Origin: an uncultured Sulfurovum sp.
GTDB taxonomy: Bacteria; Campylobacterota; Campylobacteria; Campylobacterales; Sulfurovaceae
Direction of reading: 5' to 3'
NCBI GenBank assembly: GCA_902727935.1
Contig: CACVAX010000018.1
Span: 1 to 64,000 of the forward strand
DNA: 64,000 bases
Shown one piece after another: positions 33,990 through 42,852 of the stretch; the first letter of the stretch is position 1; each line of letters opens with the position of its first letter. The notes beneath the pieces were generated by a model. The model searched no databases and was not told where the DNA came from. It saw only the letters and a program-made list of their open reading frames with translations. The translations under genes were made by a program, and so were the position numbers.

Positions 33990-35573
33990 ATGTTCCTAAA
34001 AACCATTAACAGAAATGACGACTTAAAAGAAGTATTACTAAGGTTATCTCAAGCTGAGATAAAAGCCATGGCTGATGATTCTATTTTTTCACGAGGAAAA
34101 AGCTATTACAATGAGGGTTATGTTTTTGACATTAAACAGAGTGTTACTAACAGTGTGATGGCTAGAGTCAAAGGCTCTTATGCCAATAGTTACGAAGTTA
34201 AGCTTTATAAAGAAGGTTCGGAATTGAGGGCTAAATGTGACTGTCCTTATGGTGATGTTTGTAAACATATTGTTGCAACATTTATTAGTATTTATAAAGA
34301 AAAAGAGATAAAAGAGTCGATTGTTTTGAAACAAGAAGATAAGCTTTTAACCTATTTTGAAAACCTTTCGAGAGCTGAGTTAATTGAACTGTTGATGGAA
34401 TTTTCTCCTGAAAACTTTAAAAAAGAGATTATTTTAAGAGATGCTCCAGTTGAAGAGTTAAACATTTGTCTTAATGAGATTGCCTCCTCAATTCAATTTG
34501 ATATAGAAGATGAAGAGCTACTCTATAACCCCGAGCAATTTCAGGAGAAAATCTCTGAATATATGGAAAACCTAAAAATATTTGTTAACCAAAGCCCTGA
34601 TGAAGTTTTAGATGTTGTTTTTGAATTAGCTATAGAGATTGAAGAGAAACAAGAGAATGGTTATCTTTATATTGATCACTATAGTAGTGAAGAGTATTTT
34701 GATTTTGATATTTTTTCAGATGAAATTATGGCATTGATTAATAAGATTGAAGATAAAGAGAAACAGCTTAGACTTTTTATGAGCTTTGGGGCGTTAGCGA
34801 GTGCTTCAGGTTATTTACCTTTTTCTTATGATGCGTTAGAGATAGAGGATAAAACGGCTCTCTTACCCTATTTTAATCAAGATAGCAGTTTAAGTTTTTA
34901 TCATTTTATTGAAGCATGTTTATCGTTTGAAGAGAAAGAACACTTTTTATTGACCCAAGATGTAAAAAGAGTTTATAAAACTTTGATTTATATTTATTGT
35001 GAAAATAATAAAAAATCGTTAGCCATTAAAGTTGTTGAAGATTTACTCAAAGAACGATTTGATTTGGCTTATGTGCAAGAACTTCTTGCTCTTACCGAGG
35101 TGTCAGCCGAGCGATTTAGAACATTTGTTTTTCAAGCGATTGAAAAAAATTCTTATGGAGACTTTAATTTTATTGTAGGTGGGCTTAAAAAAGTTGACAA
35201 GCCTGAGGAGTTAGAGGCATTGTGGAAAGAGACAAATCTTTCTCAATATTATAAATATTTGAAAAAAGAAGAACGCATAGCAGAGATGTTTGAATTGTTA
35301 GAAGAGCTACCAGAAAATAGAGAGAAATTTTTTAAGAAGAATAAAGAAGCCTATTCAAAAGATGCCATTGTATTTTTCAATGTCCAAATTGAAGAGCATC
35401 TTAAAGCAACGGGAGATAACCATTATCGAGCCATTGCCGATGCGTTGTGGGAATTAAAACCATTGATAAAGGTAGAAGAGTTGAGGGTCAAAGTTGAAAA
35501 TTTAAAACATGAGTATAAACGACGGCGAAACTTTGTGGCTATTTTAGAGGACAGGTTTGGATTTTTGAGATAA
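33990..35573 (+). CDS. SWIM zinc-finger protein of unknown function
   Basis: The 527-residue protein has an N-terminal SWIM motif, AKCDCPYGDVCKHIVA, near residues 82-95 (C-x-C-xn-C-x-H), preceded by the usual FSRGKSYYNEGYV segment. The rest is a long acidic helical region without catalytic motifs that I recognise; SWIM proteins sometimes accompany SNF2 helicases, but none is next to this gene. SWIM domains bind nucleic acid or protein. It stands alone between the caspase-like gene and an antitoxin-like ORF. Confidence 0.75.
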   Translation: MFLKTINRNDDLKEVLLRLSQAEIKAMADDSIFSRGKSYYNEGYVFDIKQSVTNSVMARVKGSYANSYEVKLYKEGSELRAKCDCPYGDVCKHIVATFISIYKEKEIKESIVLKQEDKLLTYFENLSRAELIELLMEFSPENFKKEIILRDAPVEELNICLNEIASSIQFDIEDEELLYNPEQFQEKISEYMENLKIFVNQSPDEVLDVVFELAIEIEEKQENGYLYIDHYSSEEYFDFDIFSDEIMALINKIEDKEKQLRLFMSFGALASASGYLPFSYDALEIEDKTALLPYFNQDSSLSFYHFIEACLSFEEKEHFLLTQDVKRVYKTLIYIYCENNKKSLAIKVVEDLLKERFDLAYVQELLALTEVSAERFRTFVFQAIEKNSYGDFNFIVGGLKKVDKPEELEALWKETNLSQYYKYLKKEERIAEMFELLEELPENREKFFKKNKEAYSKDAIVFFNVQIEEHLKATGDNHYRAIADALWELKPLIKVEELRVKVENLKHEYKRRRNFVAILEDRFGFLR

Positions 35574-35582
35574 TTTATATTT

Positions 35583-35612
35583 AATTTGTAGGGGCAGAGC
35601 CATGTCTCTGCT
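35583..35612. repeat. Short dispersed palindromic repeat, copy 1
   Basis: AATTTGTAGGGGCAGAGCCA and the following TGTCTCTGCT form a small hairpin (GCAGAG/CTCTGC). A close copy occurs at 37354-37383. Confidence 0.6.
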
Positions 35613-35700
35613 CAATGAAAAATACTATTTACCCTAATTCATTCTCAACTATTTCAATTAAAGTAGAAGTTTTAACTGTTTCTATATTAGCTCTATCATA

Positions 35701-35934
35701 CTATTTTAACGCTAATAACATATCATCAAGTGAACCGTTATAGAGTAAAGATTTATCTCCATCTGTTACTTTTTTAACTTCTTGTATGCTCTCTTTAAAT
35801 TCATCTAAAAAAGCTTTCTCATGACTAAAAGAGATATTATTTACTTGTTTAAAAGATTGTAAAATAGTTTTTAACTGCTCCAATAGAGCTTCACTAGGGT
35901 TAACAATTTCAAAAGATACAATTGATTTTTGCAT
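35701..35934 (-). CDS. Small antitoxin-like protein
   Basis: The 77-residue acidic protein starts MQKSIVSFEIVNPSEALLEQ and ends GSLDDMLLALK. Size, an N-terminal strand-like segment and a charged helical C-terminus resemble small type II antitoxins, but I cannot name a family. A GTG four codons upstream is an alternative start. No toxin gene is intact next to it: after the stop, the same frame continues YDRANIETVKTSTLIEIVEN before another stop, possibly a remnant. Confidence 0.4.
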   Translation of the reverse strand: MQKSIVSFEIVNPSEALLEQLKTILQSFKQVNNISFSHEKAFLDEFKESIQEVKKVTDGDKSLLYNGSLDDMLLALK

Positions 35935-36017
35935 AAGATACTTCACAATAGTTAATAATTTCTATTATATCATAAAAATGATTGAGTTAAAACAAAATAA
36001 TGCTATGAAAACCCCCT

Positions 36018-36848
36018 CTAAAACTTCTCAAACAAGCCAACAATTCTATCTTTAATCTCTTCTACCATAGGAGCTTTTTTAGATGTTTTTTCGTAACCGT
36101 GTTTGCCAAAAAGTTTTTGAGGTTCAACCATTGAAGAGATGTTTCTATTTTTAAATTTATAATAAAAACGTTCTGCTTTAAAATCAATGTCTATCAAGGT
36201 ATCACAATCTTTTTCTAACATCAAACTTTTACCTAACAATGGATGATACTTAGAGCTTTTAACAGGCGTAATGTAGAAGTTTTTCCACTTTTTACCCATG
36301 GCTACATAAAGGGCTTCTTTTTGTTCTAAGGTGCTTCGGTTTTTGAGTTTTTCGTGCCAAGAACTTACATTGTTTTTACTGTAGCGAATGCTGTTTTTAT
36401 CGCAGTATTCAAGCCAGTTTTTTAAGAGTGTTGGTTCATTGTTAGGCGTTGGTGTTTTTTCTTTTTTTGCTTTTAAATTTTCTTTTTTGAATGTTTTTGG
36501 CGTTGTTAAATTGGTCACCATCTTCCCAAGAAGTTCGCCCACTTTCTTCTTGGTGTAGATAAAAGGCAGTTGAATGTAGGAGTAATACCCTTTTTGAACC
36601 ACAGCGACTAATCCCATCTTTTTTAAAAGCTTTTTGGTCTTTTTGACCCTATCAATTGCCCAATTCATCCCTTTTCTAGTGAATTCATCGGTCGATAGAG
36701 GTTGATTGGTCTTTTGCAGTTTGGCTTGATAGGAGTAGAAAGTATACAAAGCTAAAAGATTCGCAAACTCTTTACCTTGACGCATAAATTTCTGCAAAGT
36801 ATGAGGATGAATCACAAGTAAATCTTCTAGGGGTTCTTCTGCTTCCAT
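36018..36848 (-). CDS. Winged-helix protein resembling plasmid replication initiators
   Basis: This is a 276-residue basic protein. The N-terminal about 110 residues look like a winged helix (NLLALYTFYSYQAKLQKT, GMNWAIDRVKKTKKLLKKMG, VAVVQKGYYSYIQLPF), similar to the WH1 part of Rep proteins or to phage replication proteins. A lysine-rich linker and a C-terminal domain with HEKLKNRSTLEQKEALYVAM follow. It lies 79 bases downstream of a small HTH gene on the same strand. No iterons are obvious. Replication initiator is only one reading; a phage-type transcription factor is the alternative. Confidence 0.45.
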   Translation of the reverse strand: MEAEEPLEDLLVIHPHTLQKFMRQGKEFANLLALYTFYSYQAKLQKTNQPLSTDEFTRKGMNWAIDRVKKTKKLLKKMGLVAVVQKGYYSYIQLPFIYTKKKVGELLGKMVTNLTTPKTFKKENLKAKKEKTPTPNNEPTLLKNWLEYCDKNSIRYSKNNVSSWHEKLKNRSTLEQKEALYVAMGKKWKNFYITPVKSSKYHPLLGKSLMLEKDCDTLIDIDFKAERFYYKFKNRNISSMVEPQKLFGKHGYEKTSKKAPMVEEIKDRIVGLFEKF

Positions 36849-36927
36849 TTTTTGCCTTTAGTTGGGTTATATTTGGAAGTATAGCAAGAAATAGATTTTT
36901 ATATCTTAAAATATATTTTATTTATAC

Positions 36928-37170
36928 TTATTTTTCTATAAAAGTTCTTAAAATAGATTTAAAGTCATCTGCTTCATCTACTTTTTTCTTTAAGCTAATT
37001 GTTTCAAGATAAAGTTCAATAGCTTTTTTAAGTTGAAGACTAAGTTTATTTGTAGAGACAGATTGCCGTAAATTACTTTCACTATAACCTATTTTTTCGG
37101 ATAATTCTTTATAGGTAATTCCTAACTCTTTAGAAACGCGTTTCACCAAATGTATCTCTTTTTCCTCCAA
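36928..37170 (-). CDS. Small helix-turn-helix DNA-binding protein
   Basis: The 80-residue product contains VKRVSKELGITYKELSEKIG and then YSESNLRQSVSTNKLSLQLK, a clear HTH of the XRE type. The TTG at 37170 is preferred because AAAGGAG lies eight bases before it; the GTG at 37179 abuts that box directly. It is upstream of the winged-helix gene and may regulate both. Confidence 0.6.
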   Translation of the reverse strand: MEEKEIHLVKRVSKELGITYKELSEKIGYSESNLRQSVSTNKLSLQLKKAIELYLETISLKKKVDEADDFKSILRTFIEK

Positions 37171-37475
37171 AACCAGCACTCCTTTTTTAATAGATTATAG
37201 CAAAACTCCTCCTTTTCTGAATAGAGTTTTTAAGCATCTTCTTTTCACAAGGTGACATTTTAAGTATGTGGGGTGTTTTTAGGGTGGGGTTGTTTTTGGG
37301 GTTTGGTGCTAGGTTGTTTTTTGGTGCTTGATTTTTGAAGCCTAAGCCTGTTGAATTTGTAGGGGTAGAGCCATGTCTTTGCCATTGGTTGCTATGAATA
37401 TTTAAAACTTCTCAAAACATAGAATGTTCTCTATTGTCAAGACCATTTAATGGGAAAAAAGAGTCAGAAGACATC
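37171..37475. other. Intergenic region with a G-rich tract and dispersed repeat
   Basis: The stretch upstream of the HTH gene contains a G-rich tract on the plus strand at 37270-37301 (GGGG, GGG, GGGG, GGGG runs separated by T-rich loops), which could fold as a G-quadruplex. It also holds copy 2 of the palindromic repeat at 37354-37383. No gene is visible. Confidence 0.5.
37354..37383. repeat. Short dispersed palindromic repeat, copy 2
   Basis: AATTTGTAGGGGTAGAGCCA followed by TGTCTTTGCC differs from the copy at 35583-35612 at three positions. The substitutions keep RNA pairing through G-U pairs (GGUAGAG with CUUUGCC). Confidence 0.55.
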
Positions 37476-38960
37476 TTACTTTAGTGAATTCTTCAGATAA
37501 ACCTCTTTATGCCATCGGTCTATTTTTGCTCTTTCACTCTTGATGATTTTACTATTGAAGATAGCAGCCATTTGAACAATTTTATGATTACGCAGTTCAA
37601 TAGCATAAGTGAGTTGATTCTCAATAAAAAGAGCAAAAATAATTTTATGACCGTTCAAAACACTTTTCGAATAGCTTGAAAGACAATTATGAAGTAGCTC
37701 TCCCCATTTATAAAGTTCTTTGTTATTCTTGGGAAGTTGATAGCTAATACCCTCTCTAGTGACTTCTGTTTTAAGTAAAGAGTCATTATAAGAAAAGCTC
37801 ATTTCTTGAAGTCTTATTTTATTTAGTCGTCTACTATGTCTGGTCAATTCGTGATGCACTGCTCTAATGTTGAGTGATCTCTTTTGAAAATTTGCATTTA
37901 GATTATCTCGCATTTCTTTATTACTAAACAGATTAATACTATCTTGTACTAACTGATAATATAAATCATCTTGGCTAACATTAAGCCACAATTGCACAAT
38001 ATGTTTCTCTTGATAATGACGTTTTAAAAAATCAATAAAATGATTTATACTCTCAATATTAGAGCCATTAAACAACTTATATTTTATCTCAATATTCATT
38101 CCTAAAGCACGATGTAGGTGATTGACATCGGAAATGCTTCGTGAAAAGATATAGTCTACCATAGGATTATACTCATCATAGCGATGCATCATCTGCTTAT
38201 AAGAGTTGAATTGTACTTTTTGTATGCTCTTCTCATTACGATGATTACGAAAGTACACTAAAGAATTCTCTAAGGAAACTTCTTGATTTATAGCATCTAA
38301 AAAGTACTCTCTGTTTTTCCATTTAAGTATCTCTATAAAGCGAATATTATGGTTTTTAAGAAAAAAGATTAAATCATCTAGGCTCTCGACTCTTCCATTG
38401 AGCCATCTTAATACTTCATTAGGTTTACTTCGCAGTAACTCTAAAATTTGTTTACTCATTTCCTCTTTTATAATTCTATCTACCCTATGATAGTTACCAT
38501 CTATCATAATACTTTTTTTAAAAAAATAACCTCTCTTCTCATCATAATGGCTAACTCCACTAGTAGTAACCGTATAGTTAGATAACTCTAGCTCCTCAAA
38601 GGCTATTTCCCCAGTTTTTGTAGTAACTTTAGGTATTTTAACAAAAGCAATAACTTTCCAAAACTCATCAGTCACTATCTTTTTATAATACCACTTAACA
38701 CTTCTCCAATATCTAGTTCTATCATCAAAAAGTAAGGCATTTACATCTAAGTAGTATTCATTATGGCAAGAGCTACAATGGTTATCAGGATAGTAGTACA
38801 AATTTAAAACTTCTAAATTTTCTATCACTTCTCTATTAAAATCTATAATCTCAAATTCAAGATGTTTATCTTTCTTTGTATCATCTAAACTATTATGTTC
38901 TCCACACTTACAAAAGAAATGGTGAATACCATTTTTTTTTAGATACCAACTGTTTTGCAT
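37476..38960 (-). CDS. PcfJ-like domain protein with N-terminal zinc-binding cysteines
   Basis: This is a 494-residue protein. The C-terminal about 110 residues (YQLPKNNKELYKWGELLHNC, then LSSYSKSVLNGHKIIFALF and YAIELRNHKIVQMAAIFN) match the PcfJ-like domain known from conjugative-plasmid protein PcfJ. The N-terminus has paired cysteines (FFCKCGEHN and CSSCHNEYY) that likely bind zinc. The middle is helical and unrecognised. A strong AAGGAG box lies eight bases before the ATG. It stands alone in its transcription unit, and the accessory surroundings fit a mobile origin. Confidence 0.65.
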   Translation of the reverse strand: MQNSWYLKKNGIHHFFCKCGEHNSLDDTKKDKHLEFEIIDFNREVIENLEVLNLYYYPDNHCSSCHNEYYLDVNALLFDDRTRYWRSVKWYYKKIVTDEFWKVIAFVKIPKVTTKTGEIAFEELELSNYTVTTSGVSHYDEKRGYFFKKSIMIDGNYHRVDRIIKEEMSKQILELLRSKPNEVLRWLNGRVESLDDLIFFLKNHNIRFIEILKWKNREYFLDAINQEVSLENSLVYFRNHRNEKSIQKVQFNSYKQMMHRYDEYNPMVDYIFSRSISDVNHLHRALGMNIEIKYKLFNGSNIESINHFIDFLKRHYQEKHIVQLWLNVSQDDLYYQLVQDSINLFSNKEMRDNLNANFQKRSLNIRAVHHELTRHSRRLNKIRLQEMSFSYNDSLLKTEVTREGISYQLPKNNKELYKWGELLHNCLSSYSKSVLNGHKIIFALFIENQLTYAIELRNHKIVQMAAIFNSKIIKSERAKIDRWHKEVYLKNSLK

Positions 38961-39116
38961 AAGAAGAACTCCTTAAAATATAGTATTTTTTATTAAATAT
39001 TACTAAAAAGTATTATATAGTATTCTATCAAAAGGGTATTTAAATTATATTAATTATGAGTTATATTGTGAAAATGGTCAGACAAGTTTAATAAGTTTCC
39101 TATACCGTCCGTGTCT

Positions 39117-39302
39117 TCAATTTCGTATGGCATCGTCTAGCTCTTTAAAATGTTCTTCTGCTGATAGTACTCTTGAATTACCATTGGCTATGTCTTCAAA
39201 AAATAGCTTTGCTTTATAGGATGGTTTATAGTGTAGTTCATAATGTCTTTGTATTTTTTTATAGTTAGGGATTGGTTTTACTCTCTTTTCTCTCCTATAC
39301 AA
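39117..39302 (-). CDS. Small antitoxin-like ORF with a TTG start
   Basis: The 61-codon frame begins at TTG (39302) and reads MYRREKRVKPIPNYKKIQRH, ending EEHFKELDDAIRN. The C-terminal helix resembles Phd/RelB-type antitoxin ends, but the family is not certain. Its first part is shared, with a 21-base identical DNA core, with the decayed segment near 31.9 kb. It diverges from the antitoxin-PIN pair. It may be a remnant. Confidence 0.35.
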   Translation of the reverse strand: MYRREKRVKPIPNYKKIQRHYELHYKPSYKAKLFFEDIANGNSRVLSAEEHFKELDDAIRN

Positions 39303-39332
39303 ACGAATAAAAAAACATATACAGTTTGAAAC

Positions 39333-39350
39333 GGATATGCTATAATATCC
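39333..39350 (+). promoter_or_regulatory. Palindromic operator over the -10 box of the antitoxin gene
   Basis: GGATATGCTATAATATCC is a six-base inverted repeat (GGATAT/ATATCC) whose centre contains the -10 TATAAT (39341-39346). The ribosome site AAGGAG follows at 39355-39360. A palindrome over the promoter fits autoregulation by the antitoxin. Confidence 0.55.
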
Positions 39351-39368
39351 TCAATAAGGAGTTAAAAA

Positions 39369-39605
39369 ATGCAACAAATAACCCTAAATATAAACCCTTC
39401 TATCTATGAACATATTATGTTTTTTCTAAAAAATTTGCCTAAAAACTTGGTAGACATTCAAGAACAACCTAAAACACCAAGCCAAGCTAAAACATCTACC
39501 TCTGCTTTTGGTATTTTAAAAGGCAAGATAAAAGACCCTGTAGAGTGGCAAAGAGAAATACGTGAAGAGAGTGATAGAGACATTTATAAAGACTTTCAAA
39601 AATGA
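39369..39605 (+). CDS. Antitoxin of a PIN-domain toxin-antitoxin pair
   Basis: The 78-residue protein has a short N-terminal strand region (QQITLNINPSIYEHIMFFLK), a proline-rich middle and a C-terminal tail with FGILKGKIKDPVEWQREIR, the toxin-wrapping type segment common in VapB-like antitoxins. Its stop overlaps the start of the toxin frame by four bases (ATGA). A palindromic operator lies in front. It is intact although its toxin is broken. Confidence 0.7.
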   Translation: MQQITLNINPSIYEHIMFFLKNLPKNLVDIQEQPKTPSQAKTSTSAFGILKGKIKDPVEWQREIREESDRDIYKDFQK

Positions 39606-39961
39606 AATACCTTTTAGATTCTAATATTGTTATTTATTATCTCAATGGAGATGAAAGTATTGCTAATTTTATAGAAAAAACAAAGCCATATCTGCTATCT
39701 CTTTAATTACTATGAAGTTCTTAATTATGATTTTTCAGAGGAAGAAGAATTATTGGTTAGAGAGTTTTTAGATGGATTTGAAGTTTTATCAGTATCAAAA
39801 AACATTATAAATAAAGCTCTTGAAAATAGAAAAACCAAAAAAATAAAAATGGCTGATAATTTTATTTTAGCTACAGCACAAATATTTGGACTTGATATTG
39901 TTACAAGAAATACAAAAGATTTTGTATCATTCACAGATAAGTTATTGAATCCATTTGAGTA
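39602..39961 (+). pseudogene. PIN-domain (VapC-like) toxin broken by two frameshifts
   Basis: The frame starts MKYLLDSNIVIYYLNGDES with the first PIN Asp, then stops after 34 codons. The rest is readable in other frames: NKAISAISLIT, then YEVLNYDFSEEEELLVREFL on to KMADNFILATAQIFGLDIVT and RNTKDF up to the stop at 39961. All four acidic PIN positions are recoverable (D6, the Glu in YEVL, the Asp in ADNF, the Asp near the end). Two small indels near 39680-39715 destroy it. Sequencing error in this A/T-rich stretch is an alternative. Confidence 0.75.
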
Positions 39962-40371
39962 GGGATTAGGGGTAAATAGTCTTTTAGCTTGAAATGCTAT
40001 TGCTATCAGCTGAACCTACTACTCCACAAGTTTACAAAATTGGGAAAACTGATTTTAATGCTATTCTTTATAGGATGGTTTGTTATTAATAGGTTATAGT
40101 ATATCTGAAAATTATTTAACGCTAAACTAACTACGCTCCATGAGTAATTTTGTATGATACAAGACTATTCTATTTATATCTCAAGTTATTGTCCCTATTT
40201 TTCTAGGGTTTGGTGTGTTTATTTAAACTAGTTCCAAAATTCTCGAACATCTTCTTTTTCATAATTTTTAACAAAAAATATGAAATTTTAAGAACAGATA
40301 GTCTCATTGAGATAGATATGCTATACACGTATGCTAAACTTAGTACTTAACTATTTAAAAGGAACAGATAG
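39962..40371. other. Intergenic stretch without recognisable genes
   Basis: The 410 bp between the broken toxin and mqo have no open frame of interest in any direction. A minus-strand stretch near 40240-40300 reads FFVKNYEKEDVREFWN before a stop, with a stop just upstream, and may be the debris of another small gene. The ribosome site AAAAGGA before mqo is at its right end. Confidence 0.5.
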
Positions 40372-41730
40372 ATGAATGATGATATCTACGAAGTGATGAT
40401 TGTTGGGGGTGGTGTCTCTGGGTCAGCACTGTTTTATGAATTAAGTCACTACACAAACGTAAGTAAAATTGCTTTACTTGAAAAATATGAAGAGGTTTCC
40501 ACCTTAAATTCTAATGCACGGTCGAACTCTCAAACCATACACTGTGGGGATATTGAGACCAATTATACCTTGGAAAAAGCCAAAAAAGTAAAACGTACGG
40601 CAAAGATGGTAGAGAAGTATTGTTTACAGTATGGATATGAAGATAAAATCATGTTCAAGCACCAAAAAATGGCGATTGGTATAGGTTATAATGAGTGTCG
40701 TTTTATTAGCAATCGTTACAAAGAGTTTAAGTCGCTTTATCCTTATCTTGAGTTTTATGATAAAGCCATGTTAGAAAAGATTGAACCCAGTTTAATTTTG
40801 GATGAGCATGGAAATGGACGTGACGAAGAGATTGTGGGGATGGGGGCAAAAGATGAGTACACCACCGTAAACTTTAAAGCGTTGAGTCAAACTTTTCTTG
40901 ACAATGCGAAAAAAAACAAAGATATTCAAGCAGATATTTTTTTTAATTCGCCTGTAGAGAAGATTGAAAAGATAGAGGGTGTTTTTCATATTTATACAAC
41001 CGATAAAAAAGTCTATAAATCAAAAATGGTCGTGGTTGATGCAGGGGCACACAGTCTCTTTTTGGCTCATAAAATGGGTTATGGATTGCACTATGGACAG
41101 TTACCGATGGCAGGAAGTTTTTATAAAGCAGATAGAGCAATCCTTAAAGGAAAAGTTTATATGGTGCAAAATCCTAAACTCCCTTTTGCTGCCTTGCATG
41201 GTGACCCTGATATTACGTTGGATGGGGCAACACGCTTTGGTCCTACGGCATTGGTCTTACCAAAACTCGAACGCTTTAAATCGGGTACGTATATGGACTT
41301 TTTTAAAACATTAAAGCTAGATGGGAATGTTTTTAAAATCTTTTATGATCTTTTAAAAGATTCAGATATTCGTAATTATATCTTACGAAATTTTCTTTTT
41401 GAAGTACCCTATTTTGGGAAACGAGCCTTTTTAAAAGATGCTCAAAAAATCATCCCTTCTCTTAAAATGTCTGACATAGAGTATGCTAAAGGTTTTGGTG
41501 GGGTACGTGGACAGATTTTGGACAAAGAGAACCAAAAATTGATGCTAGGAGAAGCGTCTATTAACACAGGAGAGGGCATTATCTTTAACATGACCCCTTC
41601 ACCTGGGGCGACTTCATGTTTAGGGAATGGCTTAAGAGATGTTCAACTTATTTGTGCTTATTTGGACAAAGAGTTTGATGAAGAGAGTTTTAACAAAGAT
41701 TTAACCCAAAAGGATGAGACCAATGAATAA
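40372..41730 (+). CDS. mqo: Malate:quinone oxidoreductase
   Basis: The 452-residue FAD enzyme oxidises malate to oxaloacetate and feeds electrons to the quinone pool at the inner face of the membrane. Visible are the FAD motif VMIVGGGVSGSALFYELS, NARSNSQTIHCGDIETNY near residue 50 and the C-terminal NMTPSPGATSCLGNGLRD. It is a little shorter than E. coli Mqo and closer to the form found in Campylobacterota. It sits just after the accessory region and overlaps the start of the glycosyltransferase gene. Confidence 0.85.
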   Translation: MNDDIYEVMIVGGGVSGSALFYELSHYTNVSKIALLEKYEEVSTLNSNARSNSQTIHCGDIETNYTLEKAKKVKRTAKMVEKYCLQYGYEDKIMFKHQKMAIGIGYNECRFISNRYKEFKSLYPYLEFYDKAMLEKIEPSLILDEHGNGRDEEIVGMGAKDEYTTVNFKALSQTFLDNAKKNKDIQADIFFNSPVEKIEKIEGVFHIYTTDKKVYKSKMVVVDAGAHSLFLAHKMGYGLHYGQLPMAGSFYKADRAILKGKVYMVQNPKLPFAALHGDPDITLDGATRFGPTALVLPKLERFKSGTYMDFFKTLKLDGNVFKIFYDLLKDSDIRNYILRNFLFEVPYFGKRAFLKDAQKIIPSLKMSDIEYAKGFGGVRGQILDKENQKLMLGEASINTGEGIIFNMTPSPGATSCLGNGLRDVQLICAYLDKEFDEESFNKDLTQKDETNE

Positions 41731-42841
41731 AATGCTTTTAATTACTGACCAAGAAGAGTACAGTGAAAATGGTACGATTACAACTTTGTTTGATAAATAT
41801 ATCAAAGCCTATTGGGAGATTGATATTGTTTACATTACCCCGTATAAACATAGTTTTCAGAGAAAACGAAACCATTTAATTGTTCCTAAAAAACATGAAA
41901 ATAGTATTATAGACTATCTTAGTATAGGTAATGACTTAAGACAGTATGATTTTGTGATAGTACGTAATAAAAAGAGAGTGCTTGAAAATGTATTGAAGCA
42001 TAAAGAGACCTATGGTTATAAAGTAGGGTATAGAATCTCTTATCCTAAAAAACATCATCAATTAGAACTCAATCAATCTTTTAGACCTAAAGGAGTTTTT
42101 AATCGATTAAAATATCGTAACAAGATTAAAAAAAGAGACAAATTAGCCAATCTTTGTGACCTCTTTTTACCAGCATCGCATGAAGCTCATGAAGTTTTTT
42201 ATCCAAAAGTTAAGGTGAAAAGTTTTCCTCTGTTTATTGGGCTTGATCCTGAAAATCTAAGAGAACACAGTGCAACTCTAGGTAATACCGTTCGGTTTAT
42301 TAATGTTGGAACAATGGATGTCTTAAGAGAGTTTGATGTGGTGCTTGATGCATTTGAAAAATTGAGTTTTACAAATTGGCATTTAGATATTGTGGTAGAT
42401 AACAAAGAGTTTGTCCGTACCCTTTTGGCACTTTATCCTAAGCTTAAAAGTAAAATCACTCTACATGAAGGGGTACATACTTTAGAAGCCTTAAAAGATA
42501 TCATTAGTCAAAATGATGTGGGCATTGCTCTGTTACCTTACAATAATTTTCACAATACGGTGATTGCCAATAAGATTATCCGTTATGCAGGGTGTGCTGT
42601 GCCTTCATTAATGGTTAACACGGATAAGAATCACTCTGTTTTTTCTGAAGAAGAGGCTTATTTCTCTAATTTTGATGTGGATAGTATTAGTTTAAAGATT
42701 GCAAATATTATGGCTACCCCAAAAGATGAATTGGTTAGCAAAGGTAAAAATGCACAAGAAAAACTTTTAAAAGTACGCAGAAATTACAAAATATTAGCCA
42801 AAGAGTTAGCCGAAGAGATGGATAAAATTGTGGGTAAATAA
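41723..42841 (+). CDS. Glycosyltransferase, GT4-like
   Basis: The 372-residue protein has a two-lobed layout without membrane segments. The C-terminal lobe contains VRFINVGTMDVLREFDVVLDAF, HEGVHTLEALKDII, NDVGIALLPYNNFHNTVIANKI and IRYAGCAVPSLMV, the donor-binding pattern of GT-B group 1 glycosyltransferases. ATG 41723 is chosen because AGGATGAG precedes it. The acceptor is unknown. Overlap with mqo by eight bases indicates co-transcription. Confidence 0.65.
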   Translation: MNKMLLITDQEEYSENGTITTLFDKYIKAYWEIDIVYITPYKHSFQRKRNHLIVPKKHENSIIDYLSIGNDLRQYDFVIVRNKKRVLENVLKHKETYGYKVGYRISYPKKHHQLELNQSFRPKGVFNRLKYRNKIKKRDKLANLCDLFLPASHEAHEVFYPKVKVKSFPLFIGLDPENLREHSATLGNTVRFINVGTMDVLREFDVVLDAFEKLSFTNWHLDIVVDNKEFVRTLLALYPKLKSKITLHEGVHTLEALKDIISQNDVGIALLPYNNFHNTVIANKIIRYAGCAVPSLMVNTDKNHSVFSEEEAYFSNFDVDSISLKIANIMATPKDELVSKGKNAQEKLLKVRRNYKILAKELAEEMDKIVGK

Positions 42842-42852
42842 AGTTATTATTG

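Noticed and set aside
37180-37475. A CRISPR array or iteron series near the replication-like gene
   Set aside because: The repeats present are only G/T tracts and a single palindromic element without regular spacing.
40221-40320. A toxin-like C-terminus on the minus strand in front of mqo
   Set aside because: Only 18 codons are open between stops, too little to call a gene or assign a family.
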